Positions 1-11,415 of a stretch of 64,000 nucleotides of DNA are shown in pieces; within the stretch, counting starts at the first letter, position 1, and the number at the start of each line of letters is the position of its first letter. The stretch spans positions 62,001 through 126,000 of the forward strand of contig MU400562.1 in assembly GCA_022578965.1 (NCBI GenBank). The letters are read 5' to 3'. The DNA is from Xylaria sp. FL1777 (taxonomy: Eukaryota > Ascomycota > Sordariomycetes > Xylariales > Xylariaceae). The notes under the pieces were generated by a model. It was not told where the DNA came from. It worked only from the letters and a program-made list of their open reading frames with translations, and did not search any database. Both the position numbers and the translations under genes were made by a program.

Positions 1-1413
1 CCAACCCTTCCAACCTACGTAGTATATATTCATCTCTCTAGTAGGTACTCGAATCTCTTGAGCGGACAATCGGCAACAGCTGTATTGCTAGGCCGTACGT
101 AGGCAAGCATTTTGACGTAGCATTTTCGACATGTTACCGGCTTTTCTGAGGAAGGCGGATATCAGGCGTTTTCTCCGTAGTTTTCTAGAACGTGCTGGGG
201 TCATCCCTCCCAAGAATGTCGTGATCTAAGACAACTCAACGCCAAGCAATAGGCAGCCGGGCTTGTCCATTAATGGGCGAGCTTCCTGAACCGTCTTTTT
301 GACTATGCACTGACACGATTGTGCAATATATTATAGCACCTCTCTGTTATCTTACATGGATGGTGTGCTATGGTTGCATCTTCTTTTAGAGAGTATGTAG
401 ATACGTGGGATGTGTGCTATATGCCCAAGTATGTATCTTTCTCGGCACTTTTCAGGTCCTCTCGATTGATCAGTCACGGTTTGGCAAAGCGTCGATGTTT
501 CTAGCCCTATCGCTTTAGTCTTATGACTCCGTCGCAAACGGTGCACATATTCAGTGAGTTGCTGCCAGATCCTAACCCACGAACAGGAGCTGATACTAGA
601 TGAGCAGTCAGTCAATGCCGATGATAGTGTCGCAGCCTTCCACTGCCTCTGTCTCCTTCATTAGACATCCAACGCAGACACGGTCGATAACCGCTTGTCG
701 GTCGCGTGCCTACACGGCGACCTTGGCATTGCACCCGCGAGCTACCGCCGGCAATTCTCTAACCCCGCGGGCTCGTGGATATACGAGTGCAACTCCTCTA
801 TCGCTCCGGAACGTACGACGGATTGGGCAGCTCGACGAGCAATCAAGAGTGGTTGGTTTATAAGCACCTCCACACAAATTAACATATGTATCTCGGCCAT
901 AGTCTGCAAATCAGGACGCGGTGAAAAGAGATGCGGAGTGGTCGCCAAGATCGGGCCAAGGGCGCGGCGCAGATCTATTGCCGGGTATGATATTATCAGA
1001 GTTGACCAAGCTTGTCTCGCTATTGACCTACCTACCGTTTTGGTGTAAGAGAGATACGAATCCGATACTAGTGTATGATACTCCCAACCACAAGAGGCCA
1101 ATGATTGTAAATGAAGGTGCACCGTAGGTGAGTATCGGAGTCCAAGCCAAGACACGCGAACTTACGAACTGCAGAATCTCCCGCTTCAGGGTCGTAGGAC
1201 GGTTGGAGTGCTCCTTGCTTCGTCTATAGCGTGTTCGAACTGTCCGTGTGTTCTGGAATTGATAGATACCCTAGTACTTTGAAAAGCTTATCGCGGCAGA
1301 TATTAGAGATGCCGTATATAAAATCTCCGTCCCTCTCCCTCAGGGTTCTGAGAGATGGGTTTCCATGAGCAGCGAAAGTCAGCAAGTCTAGCACTGATTT
1401 GTCTCCCAGTAAG
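1..1413. other. Intergenic region, left edge
   Basis: No gene was recognised. Overlapping open frames on both strands (for example around 600-1155) have no signal peptide, no family motif and no plausible splice partners. The last 100 bases hold a TATA element for the next gene. Confidence 0.5.
1315..1322 (+). promoter_or_regulatory. TATA-like element upstream of the anchor-B gene
   Basis: The octamer TATATAAA lies about 92 bases before the ATG at 1414, a normal spacing for a core promoter. No mapped transcript start supports it. Confidence 0.45.
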
Positions 1414-3029
1414 ATGAAGAGCGCCGTGAATACTTTCACCATTGCGGCCTTGGCCAGCTTCGTGCTGGCCAAGGAGAAGGCTGTCGATGAAGAACTGAGC
1501 AGGACCATCTATCAGAGTGGCATCCGACACATGGAGATCATGAACCACAAGGAGGTAAGTAAAGACTTACCAACCTTCTTGGGTGGGTATTAAAGTAGAG
1601 TGCTAACGTTTCACCTAGTCGTTCTGGGCTGAACGAAGAGAGCAAGGCATCTTCGACTCCAGTCAATACAAGAGCATGGCCGCCGACGTCTCTGTGGTCC
1701 CCTGTGTCAATGGACTGGCCGAACTCGAGGCTGGCAATCCTTTGTACACATTCAACTGCAGCGGCCTCGACCTTTACGATTTTCAGTCACACGCCGACCT
1801 AGGTAGCCCGACTGGCGAGGGTGCCGGCTCATGGGGGTGGACGAGTCCTGATGGACGCGAGTTCATGGCCATCGGACAGTCCGACGGTGCCGCGTTTCTC
1901 GAAATCACCACAGAGGGCAAGATCTCCTATCTTGGCCGACTGCCGCAATACAGCAAGGCCCAGCCCTCGTTATGGCGTGAGATGAAGGGTTATAAGAACT
2001 ACATGGTCATCGGCAGCGAGGCCACGAATCACGGCATCCAGATCTTTGATATGACAAAGCTACTGACTATCAACCCCGCTAAGCCCGTCACATTCACGGA
2101 TGCCGATGCCTACCACTTTGCCGGCCTCCCCACAGGCCGCTCCCACACCGTGCAAGTGAACGAGGAAAAGAACTACGCTGTCGCTTCCGGCTCTCAGCCG
2201 CGAACCGACAAGTGCGCGTCCGGTCTCATCTTCATCGACCTAAATGATATGACGAACCTAAAATCGCCTGGCTGCGCTGCCGCCGACGGCTACGTCCACG
2301 ACGCTCAGTGCCTTGTGTACCGTGGTCCCGACACGAAGTACGTCGGTACTGATGTCTGCTACGGATACAACGAGGACACACTGACTATCTACAACGTGAC
2401 CAACAAGGCTGCGGCCACCATCATCTCACGTACCTCGTATGAGGGAGCCGCATACACTCATCAAGGTTGGGTTCTCGACACGGAATGGCAACAGTACCTC
2501 GTGCTCGACGACGAATACGACGAGTACGACAAGGTCGGGCCCGGCGCGGCTGGCTACCCCATCACTTACATCTGGGACATTTCTTCTCTCGAGAAGCCTA
2601 AGCAGACCGGCTACTACAGCGCCAAGGTTAAGGTGCGTACTACAACCTCCCATACCCGATTCCTTGGTCTTCTTTTCTCGTATAGTCTAGCGGATTTCTG
2701 TGATATTGAACCCCAAAACCTCCGCTAACACATTTCTATGCACGCAGGGCATCGACCACAATCAGTTCATCGTCAACGGAGAACTTGCCTTCCAGAGTAA
2801 CTATGGTGGCGGTCTTCACGTCCTTGATATCTCTTCGATACCCACGGACCCTACGGGCAAGAGTGTCAAGGAGATTGCTCACTTCGATATCTACCCCGAG
2901 GATGATGAAGAGAACGGCGGTGGCATCATTGAATTCGTGGGCACCTGGAGCCACTACCCATACTTCGAGAGTGGGTACATTGTCATCAACACTATTGAGC
3001 GCGGTGTTTACGTCGTCAAGAGATCGTAG
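1414..3029 (+). CDS. Secreted choice-of-anchor-B / LVIVD-repeat protein
   Basis: Three exons are inferred: 1414-1554, 1619-2632 and 2748-3029, giving 478 residues. Both introns have GTAAGT- or GTGCGT-type donors and CAG/TAG acceptors, and the frame is kept. Residues 1-19 form a clean signal peptide ending in SFVLA, so the product is probably exported. The body has the blade-like repeats of the choice-of-anchor-B family: a YVHDAQCLVYRG stretch, repeated Asp/Gly turns, a GGLHVLDISS blade and a C-terminal ERGVYVV strand. This suggests a beta-propeller that would bind a ligand or surface; its substrate is unknown and no catalytic residues are apparent. The start at 1414 is the first ATG that gives the signal peptide. 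The family call comes from recognised sequence style, not from a search. Confidence 0.85.
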
Positions 3030-3129
3030 AGCTCGTCTGTCTTGGGACTGGGTCGGCTTTGAATGATTTGATTATGATACGCTGCATATGGGATACAACC
3101 TTCGATGATTGGGTATACATCAAGTAGCT

Positions 3130-3135
3130 AATAAA
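3130..3135 (+). terminator. Possible polyadenylation signal
   Basis: AATAAA lies about 100 bases after the stop codon at 3029, in the short convergent gap before the next gene. It fits a 3' end signal, though fungal signals are degenerate. Confidence 0.35.
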
Positions 3136-3552
3136 GACAAGTCAAAGTCAGAGTGAAGGCGGCAGGTGTCCTTGGCAAACAGTGCAAATTATCATGAAAT
3201 AATGTGTACAAGTCATGAGAGAATCGTAGGGGCGGATTGTAATAAGGGCTGCTGCAACAGGGCTTGGAACTTGAGAATCGACTCTATTCGCAATACAATA
3301 ATCTGTTATGGCTGCCAAGGTCCATACCTCCCATCCGGGCTTACGCCGGGCATGGTCGCTGTCCTTGAGTCTATATACAATTGGTTCGGCCGTCCTAACC
3401 TCCGGGGCCCGCCAATATATCTCAGATAAGCGAGGGCTGAATAGCTTCACTTCTGGATACGCGAGATAGTCTCAATAGATCTTAGTTTAGCGTAGTACGG
3501 TCCCGGTGTCTCACCGAACTACGCATCTGGGTATAGCAGAGTGTAACACGGA
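3130..3552. other. Convergent intergenic gap
   Basis: This lies between two convergent genes. Apart from the possible polyadenylation signal nothing coding was recognised. Confidence 0.5.
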
Positions 3553-5453
3553 TTATGAGATCCGCGTAGGTTTCTTTGATCCCTTCTGGAGTAGGTAATC
3601 GCCTCCACGCCAAGCTTTATAGACACCATATAGACCCTGGAATGGCCGTTGGTCGCGTAAGACAGAGGGCATCCTAGTTTGCTCTTTAGCTTTCGCCTTT
3701 GCAACCTCATCTACCTTAACCTTGTCATAAACACTCGGTAGATGATCTGCGTGATACTTTGTTCGAACTGCATCATACGCGGGCTTGTTGTAGGTCTTCC
3801 AGAACTCGTCCTCAGTGTAATAAGCCTGTGCGTATAACGTCTTCTTGCCGCCAAGCTCATGCACTTTGTGCTCAATCAAACGGTTGAGGCGCACCGATTC
3901 ATCGTAGCCCTTGGGCCCAGGACCCCAGACCCCAAAGTTGATCATGACTTCGGGCGTGCTGGGGTCTGCGAAGTCGGCATGCAGTCCAAACGCCGCATCG
4001 GGCGTGTAGCGGCGAACCCGAATTGGGCAGAGCCAGAGCGGGTATATGTGCAGTGTCTGATGCAGCCATGCGTAAAACGGCTGGACGGCATCGAAGGGTA
4101 CTCCCACATCTTGGATGACTACAAGACTCGCGGTCAATAACTGGCATGCTGAGCGTGATCTAGAGGGCTCCGAGGCTATTGGAAGCTTCCAAGGCATGGA
4201 TTTAGCCTAAAATAGAGCATTCCAACTCTAACAGGGCCTTGAGCAGGAAGAAATATAGCTCCGAGAATTACTCACTGTACGTGTCCGAGAGGCCAGACTT
4301 GTGCAAGGCATGATACATGACGCGCGCATGCATGAAGGTATCCAGGGCGTATCTCGTGATGCGATTGAAGGGGGTTAGAAAGTAACGGTACGCGTACCGA
4401 GCTACCCAGAAACCACCACGATCCCACCGGAAAAGGTAATCTGTCAAAGGCACATAATCGATGACGGGCGAAGATGAATCCTTCGCTCTCTTCTGAACGT
4501 CAAGATAGAACCATGGATCCCTCCGGCCAAGATAGCGTCTGGGTTTGCTTCCGGACGGCAGAGTGTTGACGAGGCGGCCGGCACAGATCACAGTCCTGCT
4601 CGGCGAGAACACGATGCCGTCCACGAACTCGACAGATGTGTCTGCAACCTGTTCTTGCAGCTTCTCGGCTGCTTCAGAGAAGCTACGCAGAGGGTAGTGT
4701 GTCAACTGCACGTACTGCGCAGCGTCTTGGAGCTGGACCTCTAAGAGAGTGACGATACCAACGGTGCCGAACGCAGAGGCGGCGCCCCAGAAGAGATCGG
4801 GGTCTTCCGTTTTGGAAGCGCGGCGGACCTCGCCATTCGGGATGACGATCTCTATCGAATTGACGGTCGAGTCGAAGGGCCCGTGGCGGCCGGAGCTGCT
4901 CTCACCGGCCGACCCGCTGAATCCCCCCCCGACCGTGATGCCGGGGAACTCCATGACAACCAGCGGAACCAGCCCATACGCGACGGCCGTCTCGACGAGT
5001 TTGTCCATAGGCACATTCGGCTCGGCGAGGGCCATCTTCTTAGTCACGTCCACAGCAAGCACGCGGTTCAGGTGGCTCGTATCGACGATCCTGTCGCCAT
5101 CCTTGTGGATGGCTCGCGTGCTGTTTGTGGAGCCGCTGTTTGCATGTCGGGGTTAGCAATCACCGTGAAGAGCAAGAAGAAAAATTCAACCAATGTCTCG
5201 AGAGCATGCACGAGCAGAGAGGACACCAGGGGGGACTAACTGGTACACACGGAACGCGTCACGATGCGCATAGAATTCTTGCAGTCGCTTGGAGACGGCC
5301 GACACGACCTGGTTACTGTTTACACGCTGGAGTTAGCAATTACTGAAAAGAGTAAGATTCCAGTTTATGTTTCGGGAGCATGCAGGGGCAATGAGGCCCA
5401 AAACCTGCCAAAAGGGGGAAATAATGACTCCAGGAGACTAACTGTGCCTCCAT
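3553..5453 (-). CDS. Delta(24)-sterol reductase-like FAD oxidoreductase (DHCR24 family)
   Basis: Four exons are inferred on the minus strand: 5443-5453, 5241-5315, 4276-5135 and 3553-4118, giving 503 residues, close to the usual length of about 500. The first coding exon is only 11 nt (start of MEAH). The next junction restores the conserved YHGSTNSTR motif at residues 28-36. The FAD-binding domain has GGGFSGSAGESS at about 98-109. The later join reads DTYIIQDVGVPF, followed by IYPLWLCP, as in animal and plant DHCR24. Family members reduce the C24-C25 double bond of sterols using FAD and NADPH, usually at the ER membrane. I see no obvious N-terminal membrane anchor of the animal type. Fungi make ergosterol without this step, so the true substrate may differ. 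The C-terminal tail is basic. Confidence 0.85.
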
Positions 5454-7122
5454 GGTATCCTTCCAAAAGCCTAGTCGCGTTCGATCTCACTGCCCATGCC
5501 CACGATGACGAGATTGACTGTACAGTGGGCGTGGAATGATGCATTAAGATCAACCGGGGTGGGTCATCATAATCATAACAGAACCCGTTCAAGCCGCCAC
5601 GCCAAGACACTGCCTCATTGAAGAATATAAAGCACATATAATGATGCAGGACGTCGTAATCCGCCCTCATGGACACCTGTTATCATGCATGCATAGGTAT
5701 TGCATTGCTTTCCCACTTACCTATATTGCGCATCTACGTTGTGTACAGCTTTTGCCTATAAAATTGCTTGTATGATCAATCGAAGGAGCTTGGCTCGTGC
5801 ACGGCTGACATAAGTGTCATGAGGACTAATACCTATCATGGACTCATTCATAGCAGTTGACGCTTTGCGAAATGTTTGCGTTTTCCCGGTAATCTACGAT
5901 GTATGTCATTGATGGAGGCAATGGTATAAAAGAAAAAACACCTCAATTATGTTTTTATTAATCGTATCATATCTACAGATATTAGAGCTGAATGGTTAAA
6001 AATAATAATTTCTACAACATTACATAAGTAAGAAACCTACCTACTCCCGACCAACATCATTGGAAGCCGATGCGAAGGCAACAGCCTATCGGACTTTTCC
6101 ATTGACAGATCTCTATCAGAATGGTCATAATCGGAGAGAAGAGGTAGTGTGATATATTTGTCATAGGCTCTCCTATATAGTGTCCTGCCTTATCAAGAGA
6201 TGGTAATTCGACTTACTTGAATGCACTCACATCGCAGGGGAAATACTGCCTCTTGCAGCATAAAGCTGAATTTATAAAGATTTATACCTGAGGTTAAGAC
6301 GTAGTAGCCCAGCGGTGAAATTTATATTAACTAGTAACATATTTATGCACCCGTGCTTGTCTTGTAGCCTAGTATACTTATACAACCGCTACACTCAGCC
6401 TTCAGTGGGAAAGATGATGACGATAATAATGGGAAGAAACCTAACATTGAGTCATCACTCGATACCATTTTTATTAACTGAGGGCACTGTACTTCATCTG
6501 ACACCTGTAGACAATCTTTCACTACTCATCTTATATCTATCATAGTAGAGCATTGTAAAATATTACACTGATTTGAGAGAATACTGATACAGGGGAAATC
6601 GGCCAGGACACAAAAATAAGCTGATACTCAACCAAAAATCACAAGTTATCGAATATATATGGTTAACTAAGTGAGCTAGCTGGGTGACCATTCAGACAGA
6701 TTCACTATATTGACGTCGGTGGCCAGAGCGAACGGCAAATACATTCGATATCACGTTGCTACTCAACTTGGGTTCCTAGGCACTGCCAGTTCTGGACTTA
6801 TCAACTGTCCTCGACACCGGTTCGTACATGAGAGTTTAGGCTAATGCAGGCTTCATTTGGTTCTGATGATAACTTCATGTCTAACGGTAGTTAGTGGGAA
6901 AGGATATATAATTAGATGAACGTGGGAAACGATTATCATAAATCAATAGTCTAGCTGGGACGGCCTAACGAAGCATCTTCTATTTAGTATGCTTACCAAG
7001 CACTAATATAATCCTTACTTTGCAATTTTAGATAATAAACACTGTCAAATGAATTTGACAAATTCTTAAAGCTAATTGATATAGCAAGTACAAAGGATGA
7101 AGGCCCATCAGCTTTGTCGCTA
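5454..7122. other. AT-rich intergenic region
   Basis: AT-rich sequence with short frames only. I saw no gene, no long repeat and no transposon signature. Confidence 0.5.
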
Positions 7123-7220
7123 GGCAAGATGGCCGAGTTGGTTATGGCGTGAGGTTAAGGTCACCTTAGCACAGTTTCCTCATGGAGCAATCCGCGTGGG
7201 TTCAAGTCCCACTCTTGTCA
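7123..7220 (+). tRNA. tRNA-Leu, anticodon AAG, with intron
   Basis: All arms can be folded by eye. The acceptor GGCAAGA pairs with TCTTGTC at the 3' end, with A as discriminator. The D stem is GCC/GGC. The anticodon stem TGAGG pairs with CCTCA only after removing a 16-nt intron at 7161-7176. That places the intron after position 37, the canonical place. The loop then reads TTAAGGT with anticodon AAG at 7157-7159. A long class II variable arm (GGA/TCC) and a T arm of GTGGG-TTCAAGT-CCCAC follow. The long variable arm and anticodon fit leucine. No CCA is encoded, as expected for a eukaryotic nuclear tRNA. Confidence 0.92.
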
Positions 7221-7224
7221 ATCA

Positions 7225-7271
7225 TTTTACATTAATTTTGAATGCAGATCAATCTGCTGGGTTTTTTTTTT
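7225..7271 (+). terminator. RNA polymerase III terminator T-tracts
   Basis: A TTTT run sits 5 bases after the tRNA 3' end at 7225-7228. A ten-T run follows at 7262-7271 as a probable backup terminator. Confidence 0.6.
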
Positions 7272-8039
7272 CCTTTTTTTCCTTTCTGAGTCATCTCTTC
7301 TACTGTGTAGCTGAAACAGTACTAATGCTTCATTCCAGCACGGTCTGAATGAGGAAGACGGCGGAACCCCAGCATAGAGCTTCGAAGCCATTAGTTTTTT
7401 TAAAGATCTTATGACGCATTCTCAACATAAGTACCTAGTTAAAATATCAACGTCAAGTCCATAGACGGTTTACTACCCCTGCATGCACGTGTAGAAGTGG
7501 TAAGTATGCATTAACCTAAGTTACATGACTGCATGCTTACCTATACATGTGGGTAGAGAACCATAATCTACATACTTATGTACGTACAGTAGTAAGTAAT
7601 GAAGCTCCACACACTTGAATATACCACACATGGTTAGTCCGTGGATCGGGAGTGCCTGGGGTAGGAGATAACATGGTTACTGATAGATCTGTATTGCGCA
7701 TGTCTTGATCAAGGCTCAGCTCTCATGATTATGGTTTGGCACAGCTTGATGTACCCAGACCGACATTTAGTCCAGCCAAGCAAGATAAAATTTAGTCGAG
7801 CCGAGCATATCACTTCGACACCAATATCTACCGTATATGTTGCTGAAACTCATCTCCTCAAGCGAATATCGGCTATACCTGCTTGTTCCTTGCATGTCTT
7901 GACGGTGCTAGGATTGTATAATTAATCACTCAGCACCTGGTATACATAGGCGTATATATAGTGCTTCAAGATCTGTCATTTCCTCTAATAACCAGGACCT
8001 TCGACGAGCTAAGAAACGCGGTCTACTAGTTCACATTGT
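7272..8039. other. Intergenic region upstream of the amine oxidase
   Basis: T-rich at the left, otherwise unremarkable. It ends with a TATA element (reported separately). A short frame near 7725-7925 has no supporting feature. Confidence 0.45.
7953..7960 (+). promoter_or_regulatory. TATA-like element upstream of the amine oxidase
   Basis: TATATATA lies about 80 bases before the ATG at 8040, a suitable core-promoter spacing. Confidence 0.4.
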
Positions 8040-9895
8040 ATGGGAACTGGTTCCAAGATGTGGTTCTCAACCCAGTGCCTCGTGGCGGCATATTATGCCC
8101 TGAACATTTATCGAGTGGTCGCTATCCCCGTCGCTGATATGGCATTCCGAGCTGGTGAATGCCGCAGGACGAAGGTTGCGATACTCGGCGCTGGGGTGGC
8201 CGGCATCACAGCAGCGCAGGCTCTTGTCAATGCATCCGTGGTAGACTTTCTTATTGTGGAACGCAATGACTACATCGGCGGTAGAGTCAAGCACGGCGAA
8301 TTTGGTAAGAGGCCGGACGGCACACCCTACATCGTCGAGTTGGGCGCCAATTGGGTTCAGGGGCTGGGGACCCCAGGTGGACCCGAGAATCCAATCTGGA
8401 CGATGGCGAAGAAGTACGGACTGAAGAATACGTTCTCAAACTACAGCTCCATCCTAACCTACGACGAGGGAGGCCTCGCTGACTTCGGAGCTCTTTTTGA
8501 TGAGATGGACGCCAACGTAAGCTGTTCCTGGAGTCGTTTTGTTGCTTCTCGTATTAGTCGCCCGGGGAGGCAGAAATACCCTGTTAAGGCTATAGACGTT
8601 TCTCCGGGGCACTTAGAACCCTCGAACCCGTGCCTATTTTAGCTGAAGAGTAATTGCTGACTTCAGCGAACTACAGTATTCGATCGCCGAGCAAGACGCT
8701 GGTTATGTCCTGACTGACAACCTCCAGGACACTAGCATGCGTGCTGCATTTAGTATCGCGGGATGGAAACCTAAAAAGGATATGCACGCGCAAGCTATCG
8801 AGTGGTGGTATTGGGATTGGGAGACGGCATGGTCGCCAGAGCAGTCCGGTTTCTTGTACGGAATAACGGGTTATAATTTGACGTTCTATCAATGGAGCGA
8901 CGAGAATAATTTCGTGACCGATCAGAGAGGCTTCAATGCCTTCGTTATCGGCGAAGTAAATGAGTTCCTCAGAGAGAATGATCCACGTCTCCTGTTGAAT
9001 ACAATGGTGAAATCTGTGGCCTACGGACAGCAGGGTGTCAACGTTACGTTTGAAGATGGTGGGTGTATTGAAGCTGAACGTTAGTGAACCTGTAAAAACC
9101 CATCCGTTAACTAGAACGGTCGCTGACTCGGTCATAGATGCCATCGTGACATTTTCGATAGGTGTCTTGCAAAATGACGTCGTAAAATTCGAGCCCCAGC
9201 TCCCACGGTGGAAGCGAGATGCGATTGAGCAGTACCAGATGGGAACGTACACCAAGATATTCTTCCAGTTCAACGAGACGTTTTGGGAGCCCGACTCCCA
9301 GTTCTTCCTCTATGCCGATCCGAACACCCGAGGCTACTATCCTGTTTGGCAGTCACTCGCCGGCCCGGGCTTCCTTGAGGGTTCGAATATCATTTTTGTG
9401 ACAGTAGTAGGGTCTGAGTCGTATCGTATCGAGGAACAGCCCGATGAGGTGACCAAGGCCGAGTGCCTTCAGGTCCTAAGGGCTATGTTTCCCGATAAAG
9501 ACATCCCAGAGCCCATTGACTTCAAGTATCCACGGTGGAGCACAGAAGAATGGGCTTTTGGCTCATACAGCAACTGGCCGGTCGGTATGACGCTCGAAAA
9601 ACACCAGAATCTGCGAGCGAATGTTGAGAGGCTTTGGTTTGCCGGCGAAGGCACGTCGGCGCAGTACTACGGCTTCTTGCAAGGTGCATGGTACGAGGGT
9701 CGTGATGTCGGGCAGCGGATTGCTGGACTGATAAATGGCCCCGACGAAAAGGTGCAGTGCAATAACGATACCAGTATCGACTGTGGTCCAATGGTGAAAT
9801 ACGAAGTTCTCCATGGTACGACGTCTCCGAGCGAATTCAATATTATGAACGGATGGCCGGTGAGTAGCTTCTTGGACTATGGATACGAAGAATAG
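8040..9895 (+). CDS. Secreted flavin polyamine/amine oxidase
   Basis: Three exons are inferred: 8040-8516, 8677-9079 and 9138-9895, giving 545 residues. The splice points restore a continuous MDAN-YSIAEQDAGYVLTD segment and an IEAEHAIVTFSIGVLQ segment. An N-terminal hydrophobic stretch after Met7 looks like a signal peptide; Met7 is an alternative start. The FAD Rossmann motif GAGVAG is at 50-55, followed by an ERNDYIGGR flavin contact. A C-terminal LWFAGEGTSAQYYGFLQGA segment closes the FAD site. Family enzymes oxidise polyamines or other amines, releasing an aldehyde, amine and hydrogen peroxide. Export suggests work outside the cell or in the secretory pathway. The exact amine cannot be told from sequence. 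Confidence 0.9.
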
Positions 9896-11415
9896 ATAAA
9901 GGAGAAAGAAGAAAACGATGCGCCATAACTGGGGATTTGGATCTTAATGCCTCCTTGATGTATGTAGATATATCTATATCTATATTAAGCCTATATATCT
10001 CAATTTTAGCATCTGAATGGCTATGTCTCCTCGCTCTAGAAGCGATCCAATGCTTATTGTCTCACTTCTCATCCCAAATCTTTACGTTTGGAGCTATGAC
10101 TGACCTGGTGCGCAATTGGGCTTAGGTCCCTCTTTTCATCAACTTCATCATCTTTATCCGTCACCGTGTGGACGCTATCCTGGACGTATTCCTTGACTAC
10201 TGTGGATCGCTATAATCAGTCTCAAAGCTGCTGTCGTGCCTCTGGAACAACGAGGCAGCGGGTGCTAGCAACTTGCGCTGGGCTATTTGTATGCTCTCAC
10301 AGGAAGCTCGGTCTGTCATGAAGGTGACCGGAACCTACAAGCTCTGCGCCATCTACCGACATCACCGACACATATTCCCCACCTGGTGATCTGACGCCCG
10401 TCGTCTTCGCATCGTTGACATAGCCAGGACTGGTAATGCCACTGAAATCAGCCACACACCTCTCGGCGTTTCGACGCTGGGTCTCTTGATACGGCAGGCT
10501 AACGAGGTGGGTTCTTGGGCTGGCAGGCCTGTTCGCCTTGTAGACCAAGGCCATTCACGAGAATCTCATTCCGCCTGATATTCGCAAGTCGGCGAGCCTC
10601 GTATGTGCTCGCATCTGTCTCGGGAGGTGGTGTCTATCTTAGCATGAGATGTAGGTAAATATGTTGGTACATCAGGCTATCGACCAGGCAAGAGTTGTTA
10701 CCTCTCGCAGACATGTATCTCCTATAACTCAGGCCAGTACTTATCTCTACCTACTCAGACCTAGCTACAGGCATGCCTACCAAGATATGTAGATACTAAC
10801 CTCAACTCAGGGAGGCACTTGATATATGTGCAGTCCAGCAGTGGTGGAGAATAGTTGTAACTTACCTACCTATATGGACGTATACTACATCCAGATAGGT
10901 AGGTACCTAGTGTAAGTGGGTTTTCAACAACGACCACTGAATTAACTAACCTATATGACACTACCTAATTTCTGCACACAGCCAACTATAACGACAATAA
11001 CAGGAGGTAACCTTGCTAATTTAATACCTACCCAGGTAGTCTACTTCGTAAGAGAGCTCAACGACTCTTTAGCGTGTATCTCGCGCGTTTCAGCTCGAAT
11101 GCGTCTGCTTTCTATTGATTGATTCCATTCATTCTATTAATAGGTGTTTTATACTGCGCACTAAGTAGGAGGTAGGAGGGGATATGATTCTCGAACCAGA
11201 AGCCCAGCACTTCTCAAGCGTACCAGCTTCACAACACTCTCTCATTGCCATCACGGCTTTTCCAAGATCCAATGTAGATGAAGCTCAATATCCCAAGTTG
11301 CCGATATACAGGCGACTTCTACATGAGCATTGGCGCTGATCTGTCAGCCCAATTGCTCCTGGTTTGGAGGTGTCGTCACCGCTCTATCAGTTGCTTTCCG
11401 AATATCTAAATCACC
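9896..11415. other. Intergenic region with palindromic AGGTACCT motif
   Basis: About 1.5 kb without a recognised gene. A minus-strand frame near 10297-10554 may be a relic but matches nothing I know. The stretch 10740-10960 is dense in CTACCTA/TAGGTAGG words and holds one AGGTACCT palindrome at 10901-10908. Confidence 0.45.

Noticed and set aside
600..1155. Overlapping open frames on both strands near the left edge
   Set aside because: They have no motif or signal peptide, and the composition is that of random open frames.
10297..10554. Minus-strand 85-residue frame
   Set aside because: It has no recognised motif, nearby partner exons or start context. It may be a relic but cannot be supported.
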